DNA of 64,000 bases from RH-AL1 sp964244495. Its GTDB lineage: Bacteria; Pseudomonadota; Alphaproteobacteria; Rhizobiales; Beijerinckiaceae. The notes under the pieces were generated by a model. The model was not told the origin of the DNA. It made no database searches and saw only the letters and a list, made by a program, of their open reading frames with translations. Made by a program: the position numbers and the translations under genes. Positions 1 to 8,680 of the stretch are shown piece after piece (positions within the stretch are counted from its first letter, which is position 1; each line of letters begins with the position of its first letter). The stretch lies in assembly GCA_964244495.1 (NCBI GenBank), contig CAXTIU010000005.1:124001-188000 (forward strand), given 5' to 3'.

Positions 1-147
1 GTGAAGGCCGGTGAACCGCTCTGCCTCGTGGAAGCGATGAAGATGGAGAACGTGCTGCGGGCCGAGCGCGACGTGACGATCAAGTCGGTCGAGGCGCGCG
101 AGGGAGACAGCCTCGCCGTCGATGCCCCGATCATGACGTTCGTTTGA
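1..147 (+). CDS. Biotin-dependent acyl-CoA carboxylase biotin subunit, C-terminal end (partial)
   Basis: The window opens inside a gene, and 48 in-frame residues remain before a TGA at 145-147. They contain the biotin attachment motif EAMKMEN, with the biotinylated lysine encoded at 40-42. The rest looks like the closing strands of a biotinyl/lipoyl barrel (IKSVEAREGDSLAVDAPI). In this family the domain sits at the end of acetyl-, propionyl- or methylcrotonyl-CoA carboxylase alpha subunits and swings biotin between the carboxylase and transferase sites. The visible part cannot tell which acyl-CoA is used. It could also be the small AccB protein. The domain is certain; the enzyme is inferred. 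Confidence 0.85.
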   Translation: MKAGEPLCLVEAMKMENVLRAERDVTIKSVEAREGDSLAVDAPIMTFV

Positions 148-160
148 AGCCGAAAAGGCC

Positions 161-619
161 ATGCCGCTCTACTTCGCCTACGGCTCGAACATGGACCAGA
201 CCGCGATGCGGACGCGCTGCCCGCGCGCGCGGGTGCTCGGCGTCGCCTGGCTGCCGCATCATCGCGTCGTGCTGATGGGCAACGGCTACGCTTCCGTGCG
301 CCCCGCCCGCGATGCGGAGGTGCACGGCGTTCTCTACGATCTCGCCCCGTCCGACATCGCGCCCCTCGATCGCTACGAGGACGTGGCGGGCGGGCTCTAC
401 GTCAAGGCGACGCTGTCGGTCATCCGAGCCGGCGGATCGACGGACCGGGCGCTGGTGTACCTCGGCACCGACGTGTCGACGGGTGGCGTCGCCGCCACCG
501 GCTACATGGAAGGCGTCGTTGCCGCCGCTCGCGCCATCGCGCTGCCGGACGCCTACGTCGCCGGGCTGCGGGACATGGTGCCGGTGCTCCGCCGCGCGTC
601 CGCTCGCGAGCCCTCGTGA
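161..619 (+). CDS. Gamma-glutamylcyclotransferase-like (GGCT/AIG2-fold) protein
   Basis: This 152-residue protein begins with the family signature FAYGSNM, the loop that binds the glutamyl moiety. LDRYED around residues 68-73 supplies the acidic residue normally used as general acid/base. Family members convert gamma-glutamyl-amines or -peptides to 5-oxoproline, and many bacterial ones have no assigned substrate. No signal peptide or membrane segment is visible, so it is probably cytosolic. The ATG is preceded by AAAAGG. The gene starts 13 bases after the carboxylase stop and its stop overlaps the panC start by 4 bases, so it is probably co-transcribed and translationally coupled with panC. 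The exact reaction is not deducible. Confidence 0.8.
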   Translation: MPLYFAYGSNMDQTAMRTRCPRARVLGVAWLPHHRVVLMGNGYASVRPARDAEVHGVLYDLAPSDIAPLDRYEDVAGGLYVKATLSVIRAGGSTDRALVYLGTDVSTGGVAATGYMEGVVAAARAIALPDAYVAGLRDMVPVLRRASAREPS

Positions 620-1515
620 CCGCCTCGCGGGCCGCCGACCCGGCCGGCCTGAGGGCGCGCGTCGCGACGTGGCGCGCGCGCGGGCTGCGGGTCGCCTTGG
701 TTCCGACGATGGGAGCCCTGCACGCCGGCCACGCCCGTCTCATCGAGGTGGCCGGAAACGTGGCCGATCGCGTGATCGTGTCCGTCTTCATCAACCCGAC
801 GCAGTTCGCGGCCGGTGAGGACTTTTCCGCCTATCCCCGCGATCTGGAGGCCGATTGCGCGCGCGCGACGGCGGCCGGCGCCGACCTCGTCTACGCGCCG
901 AGCGCCGCGGCCATGTACCCGGCCGGTTTCGCGACGACGATCAGCCTCGAAGGACCCGCGCTGGCTGGACTCGAGGACCGCTCACGCCCGACCCATTTCG
1001 CGGGTGTCGCCACGGTCGTCGTGAAACTGCTGCTGCAGGCGGCCGCCGACGTCGCGCTCTTCGGCGAGAAGGATTTCCAGCAACTCCGTGTCGTCGAGCG
1101 CATCGCGCTCGACCTCGACGTGCCGACACGCATCCTCGGCGTACCGACGGTGCGCGACGAGCACGGACTCGCTTTGTCGTCGCGCAACATCTACCTGAAC
1201 GTGGACGAGCGAAGCCGCGCCCCGGCCCTCCATGCCGCCCTGGAAGCGGCGGTCGCCGCGATCGAGCGGGGCGAGCCGGTCGCCGACGGCGTGCGAGGCG
1301 CGCGCCGCGCGATCCTCGCGGCGGGTTTCGCCGTCGACTACGTCGAGGGGCGTCGCGCCGACACGCTGGCACCCTTCGCGTCGGACGGGGAGGGCGCCGG
1401 CCGCCTCCTCGCCGCCGCGCGGCTCGGCTCCACACGACTGCTCGACAACGTTGGTTTTCATGCGCCGACGCGCTTTACCGCCGGCCAGAAAAAAGCCATG
1501 GGTTGCGAGAGTTGA
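616..1515 (+). CDS. panC: Pantoate--beta-alanine ligase (pantothenate synthetase)
   Basis: PanC condenses pantoate and beta-alanine with ATP to give pantothenate, the last step of vitamin B5 synthesis in the cytosol. The 299-residue product carries the HIGH-type motif PTMGALHAGH near residue 34, followed by SVFINPTQF, GEKDFQQL and the KMSKS-like SSRNIYL. All are typical of the nucleotidyltransferase-fold ligase. The length is slightly above the usual 280 or so. The GTG start lies inside the stop of the preceding gene (GTGA overlap), which implies coupling. No panB or panD is visible nearby. Confidence 0.95.
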   Translation: MTASRAADPAGLRARVATWRARGLRVALVPTMGALHAGHARLIEVAGNVADRVIVSVFINPTQFAAGEDFSAYPRDLEADCARATAAGADLVYAPSAAAMYPAGFATTISLEGPALAGLEDRSRPTHFAGVATVVVKLLLQAAADVALFGEKDFQQLRVVERIALDLDVPTRILGVPTVRDEHGLALSSRNIYLNVDERSRAPALHAALEAAVAAIERGEPVADGVRGARRAILAAGFAVDYVEGRRADTLAPFASDGEGAGRLLAAARLGSTRLLDNVGFHAPTRFTAGQKKAMGCES

Positions 1516-1535
1516 GGCTTGGCGGGGGCGTGTCG

Positions 1536-2774
1536 ATGTGGAACGACTTGAAGCAGTTGAACGCCAAGCAGCGTAGCGCGGTCCTCGCCAGCTATCTCGG
1601 TTGGACCCTCGACGCCTTCGACTTCTTCATCCTCGTCTTCGTCGTCAAGGACGTCGCGCAGACGTTCGGAACGGACGTGAAATCCGTCGCCTACGCGTTG
1701 TTCCTGACCCTCGCCGCCCGGCCTGTCGGCGCGCTGATCTTCGGCCTCGCCGCCGACAAGTACGGTCGACGGCCGACCTTGATGGTCGACATCATCCTTT
1801 TCTCGGTGCTCGAGTTCGCGTCGGGGTTCGCACCCAGCCTCGGCGCCTTCCTGGTGCTGCGCATCCTGTTCGGCGTGGCGATGGGCGGCGAGTGGGGCGT
1901 CGGCGCGTCCCTGACGATGGAGACGATCAATCCGAAGGCGCGCGGCATCGTGTCGGGCATCCTCCAGGCGGGTTACCCCAGCGGGTACCTGCTGGCCTCC
2001 ATCGTGTTCACGGTCCTTTACCCGGTCATCGGCTGGCGCGGCATGTTCATGGTCGGCGCCGCACCGGCGCTGCTCGTGCTGTACATCCGCTCGCAGGTCG
2101 ACGAGTCCCCTGTGTTCCTCGCGCGCGAGCAGCAGGTCCGCAGGCCGAGCCTCGCCACCGTCCTCAAGGCCAACGCTGGGCGCTTCGGGTTTGCCGTGAT
2201 CCTGATGGGTGCCTTCAACTTCTTCAGCCACGGGACCCAGGACCTTTACCCGACCTTCCTGCGCGAGCAGATGAAGTTCACGCCCCACACCACCGGCATC
2301 ATCGCCATCGTCTTCAACATCGGCGCGATGTGCGGCGGCATCACCTTCGGCACGCTGTCGGAGCGGATCGGGCGGCGTCGGGCCATCGCGCTCGCCGCTC
2401 TCTGCGCCTTGCCGGCGATCCCGTTCTGGGCCTATGGCGGAACGCCGGTCGTCCTCGCGGCGGGAGGCTTCGTGCTCCAGTTCGCGGTCCAGGGCGCGTG
2501 GGGAGTCGTACCAGTCTACCTCAACGAGCTGTCGCCCGACGCGGTCCGCGGAACCTTCCCCGGCTTCGCCTACCAGATCGGCAATCTCATCGCCTCCTAC
2601 AACGCGGTCATCCAGAGCGGCATCGCCGAGCACCTGAACGGCAACTACGCCTTCGGCCTCGCCCTGGTCGCCGCCGTCGTGGCCGTGCTGGTGGCCGGCC
2701 TAGCCCTTGCCGGACCCGACACCAGGGGTGTGCTGTTCGCCGGCATGAAACCCGCTCCGGAGCCGGTCGGTTGA
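1536..2774 (+). CDS. MFS transporter, metabolite:H+ symporter type
   Basis: This 412-residue, 12-helix major facilitator resembles sialic acid, shikimate and aromatic acid carriers. TM1 contains GWTLDAFDFFI with the acidic D-x-x-D pair. Loop 2-3 has GLAADKYGRRPT, the family signature, and TM4 has GVAMGGEWGVGASL. The symmetry-related loop LSERIGRRRA follows the central cytoplasmic stretch. ATG at 1536 is chosen because a purine-rich GGCGGGGGCG lies just upstream; GTG at 1530 in the same frame is an alternative. The gene follows panC by 20 bases, and its stop overlaps the acylphosphatase start. A carboxylate substrate is an inference from family resemblance. Confidence 0.85.
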   Translation: MWNDLKQLNAKQRSAVLASYLGWTLDAFDFFILVFVVKDVAQTFGTDVKSVAYALFLTLAARPVGALIFGLAADKYGRRPTLMVDIILFSVLEFASGFAPSLGAFLVLRILFGVAMGGEWGVGASLTMETINPKARGIVSGILQAGYPSGYLLASIVFTVLYPVIGWRGMFMVGAAPALLVLYIRSQVDESPVFLAREQQVRRPSLATVLKANAGRFGFAVILMGAFNFFSHGTQDLYPTFLREQMKFTPHTTGIIAIVFNIGAMCGGITFGTLSERIGRRRAIALAALCALPAIPFWAYGGTPVVLAAGGFVLQFAVQGAWGVVPVYLNELSPDAVRGTFPGFAYQIGNLIASYNAVIQSGIAEHLNGNYAFGLALVAAVVAVLVAGLALAGPDTRGVLFAGMKPAPEPVG

Positions 2775-3064
2775 GCGAAGGCGCGCGGGCGATCGCCGTT
2801 CGCGTCACCGGGACCGTGCAGGGCGTGTCATACCGCGCCTTCACCAGGGAGCAGGCGGTTCGGCTGGGCGTCAGGGGTTGGATCGCCAATCGCGACGACG
2901 GGTCGGTGGAGGCGGCGCTGTTCGGCCACGGCGACGCGCTCGCCGAGCTGGTCGGCCTGATGCGGCGTGGGCCGCCGCATGCCGTCGTCGAGACCGTCGA
3001 CGTGCGATCGACCGCCCGCGCGCGGGCGGAAGAGGCGCCATCCGGACACGGTTCCGCCTTCTAG
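2771..3064 (+). CDS. acyP: Acylphosphatase
   Basis: This small 97-residue cytosolic enzyme hydrolyses acyl phosphates. The signature VQGVSYRAF carries the phosphate-binding arginine, and RGWIANRDDGSVE carries the catalytic asparagine, so both active-site residues are present. The only sensible start is a TTG at 2771-2773 that overlaps the TGA of the MFS gene (TTGA), which gives the family's normal length and suggests coupling by terminating ribosomes. Its TAG stop shares the palindrome CTAG at 3061-3064 with the stop of the convergent SDR gene. Confidence 0.9.
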   Translation: MSEGARAIAVRVTGTVQGVSYRAFTREQAVRLGVRGWIANRDDGSVEAALFGHGDALAELVGLMRRGPPHAVVETVDVRSTARARAEEAPSGHGSAF

Positions 3065-3904
3065 ACGATCCTGTCGAAGCACCGGATCATGAACCCGGGC
3101 CGATGCTCTAGATCGTCTGGGACGGAGCCGCCGTCGACGCGCATCGCCGTCCCATCGACGTAGCTCGCGGGGGCCGAGCAAAGGCAAGCGACGGCGGAGG
3201 CCACCCCCGCCGCCAAGCCGCGCCGCTTCACCGCGATGCCGGGGCGCTCCTCGTCGAGGAAGCTCACCACCGCCTCGTCGAGGCTCACGCCCGCCGCCCC
3301 AGCCCGCTTCTCCATCATCGCTTCGCTCATCGGCGAGGCGATGAAGGCGGGCAGCCCCGAGTCGACGGTGAGGCCGCGATGGCCGTCGGCGTTGGACGGG
3401 CCCTTCGCCAGGTTGAGGATCGCCGCCTTGCAGGCGCAGTACGGCAGGTCCTCGACGTAGGGCTGCAGCCCGTCCTCGGACGAGATTAGGACGATGCGCC
3501 CCCATTCCCTGGCGAGCATGCCGGGGCTGAAGGCGCGGCACAGGCGCACCGCCGCCATGAAGTCGATGTCGAGCGTCGTCGTCCAGTCCGCGTCGGTCAT
3601 GTCGAGGAAGTCCCTGACAGGGCCGGTGATCCCCGCCGCATGGACCAGGATGTCGACCGGCCCGAAGGCCTCCCCCGGCGCTTCGCGCAGGCGATCGACC
3701 GATCCCGTCTCGGTCAAGTCCGTCGGATGGGTCGCGACCTCGCCGGAAGGCCGTGGCTTTTGGCTTCCGCCTCAGGGTTTCCGGGTCTTGGCCGGTCATC
3801 ATGACCTTGGCTCCCGCCTCGACCGGGAAGCGCGCGACCTCGTAGCCCGTTCCGGACCCGGCGCCCGTCACGACCGCGACGCGGCCGGCGACTCCGAGAT
3901 CCAT
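3061..3904 (-). pseudogene. Short-chain dehydrogenase/reductase gene broken by two frameshifts
   Basis: Read from 3904, the first frame gives the Rossmann nucleotide-binding start VAVVTGAGSGTG, then MTGQDPETL. Homology then continues in a second frame as EAEAKSHGLPA and in a third as EVATHPTDLTETG. That third frame runs intact to the stop with HAAG, the serine region VLISSEDG, the catalytic YxxxK as YCACK, and the C-terminal YVDGTAMRVDGG. Adding one G near 3771-3774 and one near 3740-3743 restores a continuous SDR of about 280 residues. Both sites are GG-to-G losses in GC-rich context, so sequencing error is as plausible as real decay. The substrate is unknown. It lies downstream of parE on the same strand. 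Confidence 0.75.
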
Positions 3905-3967
3905 GGTCGTTCCTGCAGCGCAAGGAGGACATGGGGCGCGTGGACGCGATCGACACGCGTCACGGCC

Positions 3968-6016
3968 TCACACGTCGACGAGCTTCGTCGCGAAGGCGGC
4001 GCGCTCCTGGATGAAGGCGAAACGCGCCTCCGCCCTGTTCCCCATGAGTCGCTCGACGCTGTCGCTGGTCCGCTCGCGGGACTCGTCGACCACCGCGACG
4101 CGCAGCAGGTTGCGGCGTCGGGGGTCCATGGTCGTCTCCTTCAGCTGCGCCGGCAGCATCTCGCCGAGACCCTTGAAGCGGCTCGTCTCGATCTTGCCCT
4201 TGCCGGTCAGCACCTTCTTCAGGATCTCCTCGCGGTGGCGCTCGTCGCGCGCGTAGGCGTGGCTCGCGCCCTGGGTCAGCCGGTAGAGCGGCGGCACGGC
4301 GAGGTAAAGGTGGCCGGCCTCGATCAGCTTGGGCGTCTCGCGGTAGAAGAAGGTGATCAGCAGCGAGGCGATGTGGGCGCCGTCGACGTCGGCATCGGTC
4401 ATGATGATGATCTTGTCGTAGCGCAGCTCCCCTTGCGCGTAGCGCGCGCCGGTCCCGCAGCCGAGCGCCTGCACGAGGTCGGCGAGCTGCTGGTTGGCGG
4501 CGAGCTTGTCGCGCGTCGCGTTCGCCACGTTGAGGATCTTGCCCCGCAGCGGCAGCACGGCCTGGCTCGCGCGGTCGCGGGCCTGCTTGGCCGAGCCGCC
4601 GGCGCTGTCACCCTCGACGATGAACAGCTCGGAGCCCTGCGCCTGGTTGTTGGTGCAATCGGCCAGCTTGCCCGGCAGGCGGAGCTTGCGGGTCGCGGTC
4701 TTGCGCGACACATCCTTCTCGGCGCGGCGCCGTAGCCGCTCCTCCGCGCGCTCGACCGTCCAATCGAGCAGGCGCGCCGCCTGCGAGGGGAGGGAGGCCA
4801 GCCACTGGTCGAAGGCGTCGCGCACCGTCTGCTCGACGAGGCGCGCAGCGTCCGTGCTCATCAGCCGCCCCTTGTTCTGGCCCTGGAACTCCGGCTCGCG
4901 CAAGAACACCGAGATCAGCGCCGCGCAGGACACCATCACGTCGTCGGCGGTGAGCACGGCGGCGCGCTTCGCTTGGCCGACGCGCTCGGCGTGGTCGCGC
5001 AGGCCGCGCAGCAGGGCGACGCGCAGGCCGGCCTCGTGCGTGCCGCCATCCGGTGTCGGGATCGTGTTGCAGTAGGAGTGCACGAAGCCGTCATCGTCCG
5101 CCAGCCAGCACAGCGCCCATTCCAGCGAGCCGTGCCCGCCGGGCCGCGTCACCTTGCCGGTGAAGACCTGGTCGGCGACGAGCGTCTTGCCGGCGGTGTC
5201 CTGCGCCAGCGAGTCCTTCAAGCCGCCGGGGAAGTGGAACACCGCCTCGCGGGGGATGCCACCCTCGTCGAGCGCGGTATTGTGCCAGCGGATCTCGACG
5301 CCGCCGAACAGGTAGGCCTTGGCCCGCGCCATCTTGAAGACGCGCGACGGCTTCAGGGTGGCGTCCACCCCGAAGATCTGCGGGTCGGGCTTGAAGCGCA
5401 CCTTGGTGCCGCGCCGGTTCAGCACCTTGCCGACCGTGACGAGCCCCGACGTCGGCAGGCCGCGCGAGAACGTTTGGCGATACAGGGTCTGGCCGCGGGC
5501 GACCTCGACCTCCAGGCTCTCCGACAGGGCGTTGCAGACCGACACGCCGACGCCGTGCAGGCCGCCCGACGTCTGGTAGGCGCCGGAATCGAATTTGCCG
5601 CCGGCGTGCAGCACGGTCATGATGACCTCCACCGTCGACTTCGCCGGGAACTTCGGGTGCGGCTCGACCGGCATGCCCCGGCCGTTGTCGGTCACGGTGA
5701 CAGCGCCTTCCGCGTCGAGCAGCACGTCGATGAAGGTCGCGTGCCCGGCGACGGCCTCGTCCATCGCGTTATCCAGGACCTCGGCGAAGAGGTGGTGCAT
5801 CGCCGCCTCGTCGGTCCCGCCGATGTACATGCCCGGCCGCCGACGGACTGGCTCCAATCCCTCCAACACCTCGATGGATGCCGCTGTGTACTCGTTCTCA
5901 GGGGCGACCGCCGGCTTGAGCGGTACCACGTCGGCCTTCATCGCGGGTCGCCGGTCGTGCGCGGCGGAAGCCGGCGGCTTGTGCGCCGCGGCGAAGAGAT
6001 CACGCGTGTTGGCCAT
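3968..6016 (-). CDS. parE: DNA topoisomerase IV subunit B
   Basis: ParE is the ATPase subunit of the type IIA topoisomerase that decatenates daughter chromosomes. The 682-residue protein has the GHKL ATP site (EVLDNAMDEA, then VTDNGRGMPVE and GLHGVGVSVCNAL) and the transducer domain. The TOPRIM region has EGDSAGGSAKQARDR and DADVDGAHI, and the C-terminal helix region has SRFKGLGEM. The length and the compact C-terminus fit ParE rather than GyrB. The first 40 or so residues before the conserved start are low-complexity and poorly conserved in type. The start is ATG at 6016. parC is not in the window. Confidence 0.93.
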   Translation of the reverse strand: MANTRDLFAAAHKPPASAAHDRRPAMKADVVPLKPAVAPENEYTAASIEVLEGLEPVRRRPGMYIGGTDEAAMHHLFAEVLDNAMDEAVAGHATFIDVLLDAEGAVTVTDNGRGMPVEPHPKFPAKSTVEVIMTVLHAGGKFDSGAYQTSGGLHGVGVSVCNALSESLEVEVARGQTLYRQTFSRGLPTSGLVTVGKVLNRRGTKVRFKPDPQIFGVDATLKPSRVFKMARAKAYLFGGVEIRWHNTALDEGGIPREAVFHFPGGLKDSLAQDTAGKTLVADQVFTGKVTRPGGHGSLEWALCWLADDDGFVHSYCNTIPTPDGGTHEAGLRVALLRGLRDHAERVGQAKRAAVLTADDVMVSCAALISVFLREPEFQGQNKGRLMSTDAARLVEQTVRDAFDQWLASLPSQAARLLDWTVERAEERLRRRAEKDVSRKTATRKLRLPGKLADCTNNQAQGSELFIVEGDSAGGSAKQARDRASQAVLPLRGKILNVANATRDKLAANQQLADLVQALGCGTGARYAQGELRYDKIIIMTDADVDGAHIASLLITFFYRETPKLIEAGHLYLAVPPLYRLTQGASHAYARDERHREEILKKVLTGKGKIETSRFKGLGEMLPAQLKETTMDPRRRNLLRVAVVDESRERTSDSVERLMGNRAEARFAFIQERAAFATKLVDV

Positions 6017-6026
6017 GCCGGTCGTC

Positions 6027-6176
6027 TCACTCGGAGGTGTTCAGTTCCAGCATAAGGTGGAGCGGGTCGGGTGTGAACCGGTCGGGCTCGGCTGTCCAGC
6101 GCTCGCAGACGAACCCGCGAGGTGTGCGGCGCTCCTCGCCGCCGGCCGAAGCCGGCAGCGAGGTCCGGCGAACGCC
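6027..6176 (-). pseudogene. Possible gene remnant or unrecognised C-terminal peptide upstream of parE
   Basis: After an in-frame TAG at 6177-6179 there are 49 open codons to a TGA at 6027-6029, with strong G/C at third positions as in neighbouring genes. The peptide ends CERWTAEPDRFTPDPLHLML followed by ELNTSE. There is no ATG, GTG or TTG early enough to start it, so it is either the decayed end of a gene or chance. I do not recognise the family. The rest of 6017-6315 shows nothing else I can support. Confidence 0.25.
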
Positions 6177-6315
6177 CTATCGCTCGACGGACCGCTTCCG
6201 GAACTCGGATCGAGCCGGGCGCAGGGTGCGTGGCGACGCCGCGGAGACCTTGACCCCTGACGCGTCCATCCACTCGGTAGAAAGATCGCACCATCAAAGC
6301 CTGGGCCCGGCTGTT

Positions 6316-6870
6316 TCAGGGCGCGGCAGCCATGCGGGCGAGAAGGAGGTCGGTGCGTTTCTGGACCATGTCGCCGGAGAGGATCTCGCCATGGTTCACC
6401 AGCATCGTCGCCTTGTCGAGGCTTTCGCGGATGCTGAGGCCAGCGCGCTCGCAGAGGGCGGAGAGGACCTTGAGGTCGTCGTCGCCATGCGCCTTGAACT
6501 GCTTGCGAACGGCGGCGACCGCACCCGTCGCGCGGCGGTCGAGCTCCTCGACGACGGTCTCGAAGTCGCGGCGGAAGCGAGGATCGATCCGATCGTACGC
6601 CTCCAGCGCCGAGCCACGCCCGGGCAGGATGGACGCCAGGAAGTAGTCGCGATAGGAGGTCGGGCGCCAGCGCTGGATGTCCTCGAACAGCTCCGGGACA
6701 GCCGGCAACTGCTCGAGCAGCATGACGATCTCGTTGAAAAGATTAAGGTAATCGTTCGCTAACCCGGAAGCGGGGTTGACGAGGGCTTCGGCGCGGCGAG
6801 CCCGGGTACTACCGGGACCGTTCGACATGGCCTGCACTGCCGCACGTTCGTCATCTGTCAGGTAGGACAT
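6316..6870 (-). CDS. Conserved-looking hypothetical protein, 184 residues
   Basis: I do not recognise this family by function. The protein is soluble and mostly helical, with no signal peptide or membrane span. A central stretch, DYLNLFNEIVMLLEQLP, is followed by RWRPTSYRDYFLASILPG, which reads like a conserved core. The C-terminal half is rich in charged heptad-like helix (residues 105-180). Codon use matches the neighbours and the ATG at 6870 opens the frame. An 8-bp inverted repeat lies 31-55 bases upstream in the probable promoter. It stands alone between parE (same strand) and a divergent SRAP pseudogene. Confidence 0.7.
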   Translation of the reverse strand: MSYLTDDERAAVQAMSNGPGSTRARRAEALVNPASGLANDYLNLFNEIVMLLEQLPAVPELFEDIQRWRPTSYRDYFLASILPGRGSALEAYDRIDPRFRRDFETVVEELDRRATGAVAAVRKQFKAHGDDDLKVLSALCERAGLSIRESLDKATMLVNHGEILSGDMVQKRTDLLLARMAAAP

Positions 6871-6900
6871 GGAAGACCCGAGCTTTCGATCTCTCCTTTT

Positions 6901-6925
6901 ACGGTTTGATCCGCTAACAAACCGT
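6901..6925. promoter_or_regulatory. 8-bp perfect inverted repeat, candidate operator
   Basis: ACGGTTTG (6901-6908) and CAAACCGT (6918-6925) form a perfect dyad around a 9-base spacer. It sits 31-55 bases upstream of the ATG at 6870 and about 100 bases upstream of the SRAP pseudogene. There is no T-run on either strand as a terminator would have. A DNA-binding site for a dimeric regulator is the simplest reading; the regulator is unknown. Confidence 0.4.
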
Positions 6926-7024
6926 TCAAAAGCTCCCTAAAGACAGGGCGATAGGCTCTGACGAGCGATGACGTGAGGGTAAGGCTCCTCCGGTTCAGCT
7001 CACAAGACCTGAGGAGTACGCGCC

Positions 7025-7775
7025 ATGTGCGGCCGCTTCGCCATCACCAAGACGCCGGACGCGATGCGGCGACTCTTCCGCTACGACGACCATCAATGGT
7101 TTCCGCCGCGCCACAACATCGCGCCGACGCAGCCCATCCCCATCGTGCGTTCGACGCGGCGCGGGGGCTCGACCGTTCGTCGCCTCGCCTTGGCCCGCCG
7201 GGGCCTCATCCCGGCTTTCGTGAGGGATCCCAGGCGCTTTTCGCTCCTGTTGAACACCACGTGCGAGGGAATCGACGGGAAGGCGAGCTTCCGGAACGCC
7301 CTGCGTCGTCGTCGTTGCCTCGTCCCGGCCGACGCCTTCTACGAATGGCGGCGCGCCGGTGTCGGTAAGGCGGCCGAGGCGCAGCCCTCCCTGAGCCGTC
7401 GCGCGAACGGAGCAGCGATGGCGTTTGCCGGCCTATGGTAAACGTGGCAGTGGCCGAATGGTGAGGAGATCCGAGACCGCCTGCATCATCACGACCGGCG
7501 CCAACGGCGTATCCGCGGCCATCCACCCGCGCCTGCCCGCGCTCATCGAGCCCGAGGCTTTCCCGACACGGTTGGAGTCCGACGAGACCCGGACCGACGT
7601 CGCCTTGGCCCTGTTGATGTCGGTCGAGAACGACGTGCTGACCTTCGTGCCGGTCGCGGACGCGGTGAACACGGTTGGCAACGACGGTCCGACCGTGCAG
7701 ACGGCGCTGGCCGCGCCACCTGGATCATCGCGACCGTCGGACCGACGCGACGAAGAGCGGATGAGCCTTTTCTGA
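7025..7775 (+). pseudogene. SRAP-domain (YedK/HMCES-type) abasic-site protein gene, disrupted
   Basis: SRAP proteins shield abasic sites in single-stranded DNA by crosslinking through Cys2. The reading frame starts with MCGRFAITK (Cys2 present) and continues with HNIAPTQPIP, PADAFYEW (catalytic Glu) and MAFAGLW. It then hits TAA at 7439-7441 where the family usually has a Glu codon. Beyond the stop, TWQWPNGEEI continues in frame, then one extra C around 7470-7475 shifts the homology to another frame (ETACIITTGANG, AIHPRLP with the active-site His, VNTVGNDGP). A nonsense change plus a frameshift make a functional product unlikely. All active-site residues survive in the remains, so the decay looks recent. 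Confidence 0.85.
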
Positions 7776-7790
7776 CGGATCGGCGCGTGC

Positions 7791-8660
7791 TCAGCCGAGC
7801 ATCGCCGACTTGACCCACCAGTCCGGGTGCGCGCGCAGGATCGCCTTTCGCGCGCGCGCCACCGCCCGGCAATCCGTGAACAGGCCGAAACAGGTCGCGC
7901 CGGAGCCGGACATGCGGGCGATACGGCAGCCCGGCGCGGCACCGATCACGGCAAGCACGCTCGACACGACGGGCGCGAGCACACCGGCGGCGTCCTCCAT
8001 GTCGTTGCGACCGCGTTTCAACGTCGCGAGCAGGGCGTCGAGGCTCTGACCGCCCGTGACGACGGGATGGGCTGCGGCCGCGTTTCGCCAGCCGGGCGAC
8101 AGGTCCATTCGCCCGAACACCGTCCGCGTTTCCAGCGGGACGCCCGGGTTGACGACCAGCGCCGGCAGCGGCGGCAGCGCGAGCGGCGGCCCGAGACGGT
8201 CCCCCACGCCCGACATCATGCGCGCCCGCGCGGCGAGGCAGACCGGAACGTCGGCGCCGGTGTCCCGCGCCGCCGCCGCCACGCGCGTGTCGTCCATGGA
8301 AAGACCGTTCAACCTGGCGAGCAGGCGCAGCGCCGCCGCCGCGTCGGATGATCCACCACCGACGCCGGCGGCGACGGGCAGGCGCTTGAGGAGGTGGAAC
8401 GCCCCGACCCTCAGGCCGGCCACGTTGCCGGCGAGCGCGCGGGTGACGCGGATCACCAGATTGTCGTCGGGGTCGCCGCTGGCTGAAGCGGTCGGCCCCT
8501 CGACGACGAGGCTCGCCGCGCCGGCCGGCGTGAGGCTCAGCGTGTCGCCGCCGCGCGTGAAGGCGACCAGGCTTTCGAGTTCATGCCAACCGTCGGCGCG
8601 CCGCCCGACGACGTGCAGGGTGAGGTTGATCTTGGCGGGTGCGCGCTCGACGAGACGCAT
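7791..8660 (-). CDS. ispE: 4-diphosphocytidyl-2-C-methyl-D-erythritol kinase
   Basis: IspE phosphorylates CDP-methylerythritol in the non-mevalonate isoprenoid pathway. It opens with ERAPAKINLTLHV, the GHMP-kinase substrate motif with the catalytic lysine. It has the ATP-binding glycine loop LPVAAGVGGGSSDAAA and the C-terminal ARMSGSGATCFGLF. The product has 289 residues from ATG at 8660; a TTG two codons upstream is possible but not needed. It follows the TPR gene by 20 bases on the same strand, an arrangement that suggests one transcript. Confidence 0.93.
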   Translation of the reverse strand: MRLVERAPAKINLTLHVVGRRADGWHELESLVAFTRGGDTLSLTPAGAASLVVEGPTASASGDPDDNLVIRVTRALAGNVAGLRVGAFHLLKRLPVAAGVGGGSSDAAAALRLLARLNGLSMDDTRVAAAARDTGADVPVCLAARARMMSGVGDRLGPPLALPPLPALVVNPGVPLETRTVFGRMDLSPGWRNAAAAHPVVTGGQSLDALLATLKRGRNDMEDAAGVLAPVVSSVLAVIGAAPGCRIARMSGSGATCFGLFTDCRAVARARKAILRAHPDWWVKSAMLG

Positions 8661-8680
8661 CGGCAAAGGAGGCGCCTGCG

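Noticed and set aside
5938..6297. Minus-strand frame across the parE start as a gene
   Set aside because: It is Arg/Pro-rich and overlaps the start of parE; only the different-frame stretch at 6027-6176 has coding-like bias.
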